This document shows positions 10,288 to 20,489 of a stretch of 64,000 nucleotides of DNA, piece after piece. The stretch is from Garcia nutans (lineage: Eukaryota; Streptophyta; Magnoliopsida; Malpighiales; Euphorbiaceae). The notes under the pieces are model-generated. The model had not been told where the DNA came from, did not search any database, and saw nothing but the letters and a program-made list of their open reading frames with translations. Location: positions 44,699,501 to 44,763,500 of the forward strand of contig CANTUV010000008.1 in assembly GCA_947685225.1 (NCBI GenBank), read 5' to 3'. Both the position numbers and the translations under genes were made by a program. The number at the start of each line of letters is the position of its first letter. Position 1 is the stretch's first letter.

Positions 10288-12005
10288 TGTAACACCCATA
10301 TACTCTATATAAGTACTATACATATACCCTGTATACATACAATGCGTATATAAAATATAAGGATGTCACGTTTCAGTATTATTTAAAATACCTTACCTTA
10401 GTTCCATAACAATGATACATTTTTAATTAAAGAACATTTACAAAACCATTATACTTTTGATTATAATATATATATATATATATATTACATTGTCTTTTCC
10501 AAAATTTATTTATGTATATATACATTTTTATCAAAATACAACATAATAAAATTATACATGTATGCACCACCTTCTAGTTGGTCTCGAAATACTCTTACTC
10601 TTCTCGTGGCATAACTATTTGACTCCCAGATCAATCATCTACTCCCTACGCGATTTACATAACCGCGCTAAGCTCAAAAGCTTAGTAGTACAAATAAATA
10701 TTATATACATATATTACAGAAATTCATACTCACATACTAACATCATTTATCATCATATTCTTATCATGTTTTTCCATTTTCAATGCACTTTTCATAACTT
10801 TTCACAAATTTCATAATTTATATATATCTTTAACTTTAATCACAATTCGATGGCTTATCATAATATTCATGAAACAATACACACAATTTCCACATCCATA
10901 TACATATTACATATCTCATTGTATTTCCATAATCTCAGTTTCAATATCAAGACTTAGCTCTGCTCAAGTCTTTCAACAATTCATTTCTCATCATTTAGCA
11001 TATTTTCTTAAGCCACATTCCTTTTCAGTAATTTGTTTATGTATTATAATCATATCATTCCATGATCACCATCATATATCTCATAACATTATATCTTAAT
11101 ACATTGTTCAATTATTCCACAATTCACAATTCACATATAAACAAACACAAGCATAGGCCCAAAAGAATCTAATATGCTATTCAAATCCCAGAGTTAGTGC
11201 TTTGGTCCAAGATGACATCATGTGTCTAGCCCGAAGGCAAATCATAATCACAATGAGAATTACCTCATATGTAACATCCCAACTAGGCTTCAAGGACTAG
11301 GCTCAACCCAGATTCAAGGGTCTGCTACATCATATAACACCCAATTAGGCTTCAAGGACCAAACCCAACCCAGCTTCAAGGGACTGTTACGTTTTAGGCA
11401 TGCCACCAAAGACAAAACTCTGAAAATTGAATAACATACTAGGCACACAATTCTTTTATAATTCCATTATCAATATCTTTCTCATTATCTCAAGATCAAG
11501 CTAGACACAATACCCCAATTATCTCATTTATATCAATATAGTCATCACCAATGTTTTTACATACCATCTTTAATGTATATATAACAAATTACATTACCTA
11601 TACGTTTTGAGTCATTATCATATTTTGCACATAGTTCACATTACATATAATACATTTGTAACATCATACAAATCATAGCATATTACTCATGCACCAACAA
11701 TGTAGTAAGTAACTTAACACATTTTCCAACCAAATGTGTTAAGTCCAAATGCCTTGCAAATATAAGTAATTATTTCAAGTTTGTACTTACCTTATGAAAC
11801 ACTCCAAAATAAGCTTTAAAACTTTCTCTAACCTTCTCTTCCAAGTTGCCCTTCAACACTAAGGTTGGGCAAACTACACTCTCTCAATGCCTATACCAAA
11901 TGTGATCATAAACAACTATTTAGTATCACATTCTAAGGCATTCTTAACATTCAAATCATTTAAATAGGAATTACAAATGAAAAATAACAAAAAGAGTTAT
12001 TCTCA

Positions 12006-12300
12006 AGTGACACGCCCAAAAACACGGGGGTGTTAATGACCGTGTCATTAACTCATTCATACAAAAATATTGACACGTCCAATGACATGGGTGTGTCACT
12101 GCCCATGTCATTCATTTTGCCTTATAGAAATATTGACACGCCCATCAACACGGGCGTGTTCATTGCCGTGTCAATTATCTTATCTCACAATAGCCACGAC
12201 ACGTCTAATGACATGGGTGTGTTAATGGTTGTGTCATCAATGTTAAACTCAACACCGTTGACACACCCAACGACATGGCAGTGTCACTGGCCATGTCAGA
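12006..12300. repeat. variable tandem repeat inside the LTR (gacacgcccaacgacatggg-type)
   Basis: At least five imperfect units of about 55-60 bp, each with two inverted words of the type gacacgcccaa...gggtgtgtca separated by short spacers. The corresponding zone in other copies of the family has different words (catggccgtgg at 4370-4565; gggacacggcc at 37900-38150), so this segment evolves quickly. Confidence 0.75.
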
Positions 12301-12770
12301 CAAAAGTTCTACATTTCGAACTCTCATCCATATGAGCACAATCATTCCAAAATCAATACTACAACACCCTTAATCATCATTTTAGTTTATATTTATAATT
12401 CACCCATCAATTCAACACTTATATAACTCCAACATATCATAATAATAATCATTATATAATTTATTTATACAATCATCCATGTATCAATTTACTTAATTCC
12501 AACTACTCATCATCATCCTCACAAATAATTATATTTTCATCATCTAAGCACCTATTCAACATATATATATACTTCAATATTTCATTATCATCATAATATT
12601 TAATTAATCATCACTTTCTCTCACTAACTATATCTCATATAAACTCAAAATCTATAAAAATCAACTCAAAGAAAAGAGCACTTACTTTAATTCTTTGCCA
12701 AATCTTCATTATCCACCTTCAATTCTCTTAAGACTCTTATGAATTTGGTGTGTATATGAACAAAATTAAA

Positions 12771-12823
<53 letters not shown>
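12771..12823. repeat. (CT)n microsatellite
   Basis: Pure ctctct run of about 50 bp near the - strand 5' end of the solo LTR, followed by a GAA/GAAA-rich stretch (12837-12882) of opposite strand bias. Confidence 0.95.
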
Positions 12824-12825
<2 letters not shown>

Positions 12826-13299
12826 TTCCACGTTCAAAGAGGAAGAAGAAGAAGAAAGAAAGAAAGAAAGAAAGAGAGAAAGTTCCCTTTTTAAATCTTC
12901 ATCCTTATCTTATATATATAAAATAATATAATTATTGCCACCCAAAATTTTTTCACCAATAATATTTGTCCTTCTTTTGACTTTCATTTCTCTTTTCTCT
13001 TGTCATTATTATCATTATTATCATTATTATTATTGTTAATTAATTATTTAAAATTTACTTTTCCTACACCAATGTATACATCATGTATATATGGTGTATA
13101 TGTTGATATATGTATATGTCTTATATATTGTATTTATATTTTCCATATATTTCAAATACAATATATATATATATATACATAACATCCTTCATACACATCT
13201 ATCACTTATTATATTTTCTTTACCTATTTCACCAACATATTCTCTCAAAATTACTATTCCAAAGTACATCAAAAATCAAGGCATTACATATAACAAGAA

Positions 13300-13605
13300 T
13301 TATCATTTAAAATTTCAGAAAGTCTACTGAAACCTATATAATTTATATCAGTTATAAAATTTTTTTTGTTAATATTCTAATAATTTAAGTGAGGTTTATG
13401 AAATTTAATAAATAAAATACTAGAAATTGACTTCTTAAATTTTTTTTGTCAAACTACTGAAATTATCATTCAAAATTTTAAAATATCTACTGGAACTTAT
13501 ATAATTTATATCAATTTTCTAAAAATTTTAGTTAATATTCTGATAATTTAGGTGAGATTTCTGAATTTAACAACCAAAATACCACAACATGACATACCAG
13601 AAATG
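13300..13605. repeat. two-copy tandem duplication of about 150 bp
   Basis: The block with tatcatttaaaatttcag, ctatataatttatatcag and taagtgaggttt (13300-13440) recurs with substitutions at 13455-13605 (attatcattcaaaatttt, cttatataatttatatca, taggtgagattt). No coding sequence. Confidence 0.75.
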
Positions 13606-16181
13606 TGATTAAAACTTTCAAAATTTACATCAATTTTTTAAAATTTTATGAAAATATCTTTTTCTTTCAAAAAAATTTACACTGTCATCATAAATTTAAT
13701 CTTTTTTAAAATGCATAAATATATATACCTCAAATGTAGTTACAATGCTTTGTTATCTTTCTCCAATCACAAATTCCTTCGTACACACGTTATCAACTTA
13801 TATTTTTTAAAAAAATATTATCAACACTTTTTTTGCAACAGTGATCAACACATTTGATCCAAAACCAGAAGGAAAACTAGAAGTTTAAATTTCTCCTATA
13901 GAAATTAAGATCCAAAATAAACACCCAAGATAACTCATTCCAGCAAAGGAAGAAGTTGCAAAAAATACAAGAGACTTAAGTTGAGAACTATTGGATTGGC
14001 AGTCAATTTCTTGAAACAAACATATAAACATCCACAAAGACTAGAAAATACTCAACAATGTCTCTAATAAGCCTTATACAAAATCTAGATTAAAATTCTA
14101 GTTTCATAAGTATTCAAAAATTCATTTTCTTACATTGCTTGTTGTATGCATAAGAAATCCACCAAGAGATAAAAGAAAAACTTCAAATATAAATCATTTA
14201 GGACTTAAATAAAATTAATTAAGATTCTGGAGGAAGTTTTCTTCATCACATAAAATTAGTCTTAAGAAAGCATTCTTCAAAAGCATTATTCAGCTCAACT
14301 GTATATATATTCAAATTCTTGATAATTCAAGCTAAAACAGTCAAAAGATAAAAGCATTATCAACACTCTTTTTTTTTTTTTGAAATAATTATCAGAACAT
14401 TTGATCACTATAAAAAGGTTATTGGTGATCTTAGGAAGAGAAGAGAATTTTTTTTGTCAACTCGAAGAAGAGAAGAAAATTTACCTATAATTGTTATTTA
14501 CCCCTACATTTCATGATTAATTACAAGTTATACCACTTGTTTTTTTTTGTACATATTTCTATATATTAGTGACAAAATTATAAAATAGTGTTTCTATATT
14601 TAATTCTACCCAACCATCAAAATTTAATGTCATCTTAAAAGATGATTTAATGCAAAATTTATGCATATGATTATGTGTTTTTTTTTAAACTAGATTTAAT
14701 AATTTACTATTGGTCTATAAACAATATTATAAGAAAAAAAGTACTTTGTAAAATGGGAAAAATTATAAAAAAAATTACGGAATTTTCTATTAACATTAAA
14801 ATTTATTTAAAATTAGCATATCAATTAAATCGTATTTAAGAAGATTTAAAGTTTATTATTATGCGATCTCAAATTATCTTACTCATTTTATTCATTAAAC
14901 GATTCTTCACCTTTTTTTAATTAAAAAACTCTAAATTATGATATGAAGGAATAAAAACTTAGTTCTTGTCCACAACAATGATATATTCACAATATTCCTT
15001 ATCCAATTATAAATTATATATAAATAATTATAAGCATAAATAAAAATATTCAAATGTTCATTTAAAAAAAAATGTTAGATTACTCACACCATATTTTTAC
15101 CTTAAATTTATATTTGAAAAGAAAAGGAACACAATGTTTATTTTGAATGTTGAGATAAAGATAAAAAAAATATTATTACAATTGTAAAAAAAAATCCCTA
15201 TTCTAATTATATATGGATTTTTTATTTAGTGATTATACAATTTTAAGATATATTTTTAATTATTAAATTACTGATTTAATAATAAAATAAAATAAAACAT
15301 ATAGTACATTATGTATTCCTAATTGAAAGATGATAAATATAAAGTTGTAACATTTAATATATTATTCATAAATTATGTTGATTAAAATATCAAATAATCA
15401 TCATTTCATTTTTAATTATGATAGTGTCTTACTATTTTAATTTTTAAATAATTAAAAACTAAAAATAAATCTAAATAATAATACTATTAATTTATAGTTA
15501 TTTTTTCAACATATAAAATTTTTTTTGGGACATGTACATTTATATAAATATCTATATTAATTGTTATATATATACAATATGTTCTATTAAATAAGTTTTG
15601 TATTAAACTATTTTTTATATTGCGCTTGGTTGTATATAATTCAGAAAAAATTAACTTTATAATCCTTTTTTATCAACAATACTATGGTTGCTTGCAAACA
15701 ATCTATATAAAATAAAATAATGGAACCACTAAAATTTACTAATTGATGACAAAATATTGAAGAAATTACATAATATAATACTTTTTTAGGGTTTTTATTT
15801 ACATTTTCACTTCTTGAAGTTTTTATTTTCATTTTTAACTTTTTAACTTTTCAACTTTAATCTTTTTTATTATTTATTTTTTCATATATACGATTTCTTT
15901 TTTTTCTTTCTTCTTCTTTCCTTTTTTAGTTCATTTCATGATTTATTCATGTTCTAGTTTGTGGGTTTGTTCACATTTTGTTCTTCACCATTTTTCATTC
16001 CAAGTTTGATTCTCTTCATTTTCTATTCTTGTTTTGTTTCTTTTTCCCTCTTTTGTCGTTTTCATGGGTTTCGTGTGTTTTGATGTTATTGTTTTGTTTT
16101 GTTGAAATGGTTAGAGCTTCTTATTCTGTTTATCATTATAGAACTTTTTCTCAAATTATTAAGTGTTTGAAAAAATAGGTT
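13606..16181. other. AT-rich intergenic DNA, no gene seen
   Basis: Very AT-rich with many T/A homopolymers. A short motif, tatcaacac...ttttttt...acatttgatc, occurs at about 13820 and 14360. From about 15840 the + strand becomes strongly T/C-rich (for example tttctttcttcttctttcc at 15904), which would suit an intron or leader upstream of the Ulp1-like gene. I see no exon with recognisable protein. The left end of the presumed MULE must lie in this interval, but I could not find a terminal inverted repeat. Confidence 0.6.
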
Positions 16182-16425
16182 ATGAGAAAGAAATCGAAGA
16201 AGGATTCTATTAGTGGTTCAAAATCTTCGAGAAAATCTTCTGGTAGTGTTGGAAAAACTTCAAAAATGTTATTTGATGGTGTTTGAAAATCTCCTCGAAA
16301 GGTATATTCAAAAATTGTATCTAATAGTATTAAAAAATCTCCCAAGAAGGTATCTGGTAGTATTAGAAAATCTTCTCCCATGAAGATATCTGGTAGTGTT
16401 GGAAAATATTCTAAATTTTTTTTTT
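16182..16425 (+). pseudogene. Ulp1-like gene: basic, repetitive N-terminal block
   Basis: From ATG at 16182 the frame gives MRKKSKKDSISGSKSSRKSS, then about five imperfect repeats of a Ser-Gly-Ser-Val/Ile-Gly-Lys-Ser/Thr-Ser pattern rich in Lys and Ser. It is probably disordered and suits a nuclear localisation or DNA-binding tail. A TGA at 16284 interrupts the repeat in frame where an Arg codon (CGA) is likely. An upstream ATG at 16107 leads to a stop just before 16182, so 16182 is the better start. Confidence 0.5.
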
Positions 16426-16756
16426 GCATATGTTCTTTTTTTTTTGAGTTTTCGAAATTTATTATTCTTTGTTTTTTAGTTTTATATACTTATGTTGTTT
16501 TTTAGTTCCATATACATTTGTTATTTGTTTTATATATGTTAGTATATGTTTTGTATACCATTATATATGTTTTGATTTTTAGAATATTTTTTATTATGCA
16601 TTTGTTATATTTTAATGTACAATTATTATTTGTTAGTATATTTGTTTATCTAATTAATTTTTTTTTCAAGTATTGCATGAGAAGGATTCTAATGCGTTTC
16701 ATTCTATTAAAATTGGTTTTGAATTGAAATATAATGTTATTAGTAATTTGAAATCC

Positions 16757-17394
16757 ATTTATCTTCTAGTCAATTAGATTTATTTCGTAATAATCCTTTT
16801 GGTTTTTTGCTGGATTTGCCTCTTTTTAAGATTCAAGCTCAACTTTTTTACTCATTGGTTTTGAGGGCTATTAAGCATTGTAATCCTAAGGAGATGTTAT
16901 TTAATTTTGATGGTGTTGATTTAATCTTTGGTGTTCATGAATTTAGTTTGGTTATTGAGTTAAAATGTGTTGGTGATAGGAATAAGTTTTTATTTTCTAA
17001 GAATGATAATAAGTTGGTATCTCGTTTTTTTTCTGGTAAGGTTAAGATATCTAAGTTTGATATGGAGAGTTGTTTTCTTTTAAAAAAAAATAGAAATGTG
17101 ATGAGGATGTTGTTAAAATTGCTCTTTTATATGTTTTGTATCTTTTCTTTTTATCTTCTTTTAAGGATGAGGTGGTTCCTATGGAGGATTTTGATATTAT
17201 TGATAATAATAATTATTTTGAATATCCTTTTTGGTTAGATATTTTTTATCTTACTATTAATAGTCTTAAATAGAAATTTAGTGAAACTGTTAAGAAGCGT
17301 GAAATTAAGTTTTATAGATTGGTTGGATTCCCACTTGCGCTTCAAAGTTGGTTTTCTAATAGTATTGTCCATTGCTTGGTGAGAAGTTTGGTGT
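16757..17394 (+). pseudogene. Ulp1-like gene: DUF1985 domain
   Basis: Two frames joined by a one-base slip in the run of nine A at 17083-17091. First part: FKIQAQLFYSLVLRAIKHC, MLFNFDGVDLIFGVHEFSLV and IELKCVG, matching the DUF1985 pattern of a helix, an F-F-G-L-F-G-EF-L core and a GL-C-G turn. Second part: EDVVKIALLYVLYLFLF, YFEYPFWLDIFYLTINSLK and FYRLVGFPLALQSWF, matching the domain end in which an acidic VKLALLYFL helix is followed by a GFPLALQVW motif. A TAG at 17271 interrupts it. DUF1985 has no known enzymatic role and almost always accompanies Ulp1 domains carried by transposons. Confidence 0.8.
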
Positions 17395-17577
17395 AAAGGT
17401 TCAAAGTTGTTTTTCTCGTCTTGTTTGTTGGTTTTTTTTTATTTTAATTCACATTTGAAAGATTTTGAAGATGTTCTTTCTCATCCTAGTTTGGACGTAT
17501 GTTTTGTTTTATGTTTTTTACATTCTCTAATTTTTTTATTATCTTTTTATTATTCTATTTTTAATTTTTTTTATGTA

Positions 17578-17985
17578 GTTGGATTTAAGAAATTTTTATC
17601 CAACTGAAGTTGATGTTTTAGAGTATAAAGATGGTGATGAAGGCGGTGAAAATGTGAATAAGATGGATTATGATGCTAATAAGGCTGCCGATTTTGGTAA
17701 TAGTATTGCTGATGTTGATGTTGATAAGGGAAAGAGTAAGAAGAGAAAGTCAAATATTGTTCTTGATGAGTGCATTAATAATATGAAAAAGGAGTTGAGT
17801 AAAACTTCTTCTAAACAAGATAAGTTATTGAGTCAAGCAGCTGATATTCTTTTGAAGCAAGATAAATTGGATAAAGATTTTAAATCTTTGAAAAAAGATA
17901 TTAAATCAATGATTTCATTATTTGACAAGAAACTCAATGAAATTTTTGATTTGTTGGTTGGTTTATCTAAGAAGATTATTTCCGT
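17578..17985 (+). pseudogene. Ulp1-like gene: Lys-rich coiled-coil exon
   Basis: An exon bounded by an acceptor ag at 17577 and a donor gtatt at 17986. It encodes DLRNFYPTEVDVLEYKDGD, an Asp-rich stretch, a KGKSKKRKS basic patch resembling a nuclear localisation signal, and a heptad-like helix (KQDKLLSQAADILLKQDKLD, continuing to LFDKKLNEIFDLLVGLSKK). It is open throughout. Between DUF1985 and the protease such linkers are usual in this family. Confidence 0.65.
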
Positions 17986-18224
17986 GGTATTTTTTTTCTT
18001 TTCTTTTTGTAAGTATATATAAACATTGTTATTCTTATTTTTTTTACATTTAGTTTTTTAATTATATATTTTATTTTTATAGGGTAATGTTAATGAAGAT
18101 GTTAAAAATATTGATAGTGATGATTCTGAAGATTTTGAGTATAATTTTGATGATGTTAATGATGAGAAACAAGTAATGATGAGAAATTAGAATTTGAGGT
18201 ATATTCTTTTTATTTTTGGAATTA

Positions 18225-18720
18225 ATTGTGTTGGTATATGAAATATATACCTTCATATACCTACATATAGCTTATAAATAATTCTTTTATTTTATTTTTT
18301 TTCTTTAGATTTTTAAGTAGGTATATGTTACATGTACCTTTATATACCTTCATATTACTTATGTATACTTTGAGGTATATAATGTTTTTGTTTTTTGTTT
18401 TTTTTTTCCAGATTTTTATATAGGTATATGTAACTTATACCTTTATATATTTATATATAACTTATATATAATGTTTTTATTGCATTTTTTTCTTCGATTT
18501 TTAAGTAAGTACATGCAATATATACTTTCATATACCTTCGCATTACTATAATTCTTTTATGTTTGTTTTTCTTTAGTTTTTGATGTAGCTATATATAACA
18601 TATAACTTCATATACATGTATACTACTATATATAATGTTTTTTACTTTTTTTTCTATAGTTTTTTATGTATCTATATGTAACATATACCTCCATTTAACT
18701 TTTAAATAATTTTATTCTTT
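18225..18720. repeat. intronic tandem repeats with GTATATG/CATATAC core
   Basis: About five imperfect units of 80-100 bp. Each has aggtatatgtaacatatacc followed by an at-rich stretch with tataatgttttta and a T-rich tract ending near ag. The intron lies between the exons ending at 18199 and starting at 18733. The same core occurs at 23870-24800, 25260-25570 and 46545-47640. Confidence 0.7.
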
Positions 18721-18732
18721 TTATTTTTCCAG

Positions 18733-19347
18733 ATAAAGGAAAGAACTATTTGTGAGGAAGTTGAAGATGTGTCTGCTGTTGTTAAAGAAGGTGATAGTGA
18801 TAAAAGAGAATGTAGATTTTGTAAATAAGGTTGTTTCTAATGTTACAGTTGATCTTTTAGCTGCAAATGTTGAGTTTGATGATGTTATTATAAAGGGAGT
18901 TGATGAAAAAAATGTTCTTGAATGTTCTATAAATGGAGTTGGTGAAGAAAATGTTCTTAAAGGTTCTGTAAAGGCAGTTGGTGAAGAAAAAATTATTGAT
19001 GATGTTATTGAAGATAAATCTATTAATGTTTTTGGGGTTAATGAAAAAGACATCATTGCTTCTGATGTTGTTGTTAATGAAGTAAAAGTTGCTATTATTT
19101 GTGATGTTTCTGGTGTTGTCAGCGAGGATGCTTGTCTTGTTGTTGATGATGTTGGTGAAACTGAGTTTAGTAAAAAGATTGTTTCAAGTTCTTCAGAGTT
19201 TGATTATAGTTTCTTTGCTCAAGTTGACATTGTTGTTGGTGTTACTGGTGATATTAATGTTAGTAATAAGTCTACTTCAGTTGCTTCAAGTTATGGTTTT
19301 TCTTTTCTAGCTAAAGTTGATGAAATAGAATTTAAAATATTTGAGAA
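18733..19347 (+). pseudogene. Ulp1-like gene: acidic, internally repetitive exon
   Basis: After an initial segment IKERTICEEVEDVSAVVKEG and a frame slip near 18800, the exon reads through Val/Asp/Glu-rich sequence with short internal repeats (GVDEKNVLECSI, GVGEENVLKGSV, AVGEEKIIDDVI). It then has two similar segments (SSSEFDYSFFAQVD and ASSYGFSFLAKVD). The donor is at gtatttg (19348). No fold is recognised; it is probably a disordered linker. Base composition is as AT-rich as the surroundings, as expected of long residence in the transposon. Confidence 0.55.
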
Positions 19348-19576
19348 GGTATTTGTTTATATAAAAAAATTTTATATTATAATTAATTTTTTTATTTATT
19401 TATCAGAATACTTTTAATGTTCTTAAGGAAAATGATGAAAATCTTGCTCAATTGGTTTTATCATTGAAATCTTATCAGATATTTTCTTTATATTCACACA
19501 TATATATTATTAATTATTGATTTTATTTTTTAATAAATATTATATGTATTAGAAGTTTTATTTTTTATTTTTTTAG

Positions 19577-19795
19577 GGTGATACTGATCATCCTAATTTC
19601 TCACTATGGTCTTGATGATTTTGATGTTAATGCTAAAAGGGATCTTAAACTATTTGTTATTGTTAAATCTCCTTATACAACTGAATTTGGTTCTTCTTCT
19701 AGTAAGAGAGTTTATGAGGCTAAGATTTATATGATTTTAGATGAGGATTTGTTAGTTGAACTGAGTTTTGTTAATCATATTCCATTTGATCTCTA
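19577..19795 (+). pseudogene. Ulp1-like gene: segment preceding the protease domain
   Basis: After an acceptor at 19576 the frame gives GDTDHPNFSLWS and, one frame away, DDFDVNAKRDLKLFVIVKSP followed by YTTEFGSSS. In related proteins a KSPYT-F motif directly precedes the Ulp1 domain. The stop at 19794 and a frameshift near 19615 break it. A further short stretch (19916-20025, KKKRDIFRTIDFSVVIVTRK and FFHDLTY) is probably the next exon. Confidence 0.5.
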
Positions 19796-19844
19796 GTTAG
19801 AGTGAGGATTAAACAAAACAAAGAATAGGCAATTTTTTTTATTT

Positions 19845-19876
<32 letters not shown>

Positions 19877-20119
19877 TTATTATTTTATTTAATATTTATT
19901 TTTTTATTTTAGTAAACATTTATACACCAAGAAAAAAAGGGATATATTTAGAACTATAGATTTTTCTGTTGTTATTGTTACTAGGAAAGATTTTTTTCAT
20001 GATCTTACTTATATTGTCATTTTTTAACTAATTTGGTAAGTTTTTACTTTTTTTCTTTTGTTTATAACTTTTTGTTATTTTTTTATGGTTTGCTTTTTTT
20101 TATTTTTTATTTTTTGCAG

Positions 20120-20489
20120 CATTTGGAAAATATAGCAAAAATATGAAAGTTAAATTTAACACTATTGACTCATTATTTTATCATAATATTAAGTGAGATA
20201 TAAGAAATTTGTTGATTCAGGCGATGATGCTAAGGTTTTTTTTAATTACTGATGATGTTATGACGGACTATATTTCAGTACATGTTTTGTTATGTAATCG
20301 TCGTTGGGATGAGGTTGATGGTATTTTTATTTCTATACATCAAACTGATGAGAAACATTGGGTTCTTAGGCACTTATTTACTATAGATAGGTGTATTTGT
20401 GTTTATAATTCTATGAGAAGTCCAAAAAATTACAAAGCTACTTAAGAATATGTGAGACCGTTTTGTGTTGTTATTCAATATTATCTTCG
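20120..20489 (+). pseudogene. Ulp1 (C48) protease domain, first half
   Basis: The exon begins after ttgcag at 20119. The frame reads through to VDGIFISIHQTDEKHWVLRH, in which HW at 20356 is the catalytic His of C48 proteases, then RCICVYNSM. In active enzymes the latter carries Asp (VYDS), but here codon 20407-20409 is AAT, Asn. A TGA at 20194 and a TAA near 20442 interrupt the frame. The exon ends inside an Arg codon at 20489, where the solo LTR with TSD CTTCG is inserted. Confidence 0.8.

Larger units (their letters stand above)
10288..13288 (-). mobile_element. solo LTR, Tekay-type, 3001 bp
   Basis: Bounded by tgtaacaccc (10288) and gcattaca (13288), flanked by a near-perfect 5-bp TSD, TATGA (10283-10287) and TATAA (13289-13293). 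No gag or pol sequence lies inside or beside it, so it is a solo LTR left by LTR-LTR recombination. Shared family motifs: aaggatgtcacgtttcag, ggtctcgaaatactcttac, cgcgctaagctcaaaagctt. It includes a GC-richer variable repeat (12006-12300) and a (CT)n run (12771-12823). The open frames inside, such as those at 10562, 10869 and 12030, are not genes. Confidence 0.85.

Noticed and set aside
16107..16178. Alternative start of the Ulp1-like protein at 16107
   Set aside because: The frame stops at 16176 before the Ser/Lys repeat block; ATG at 16182 directly opens that block.
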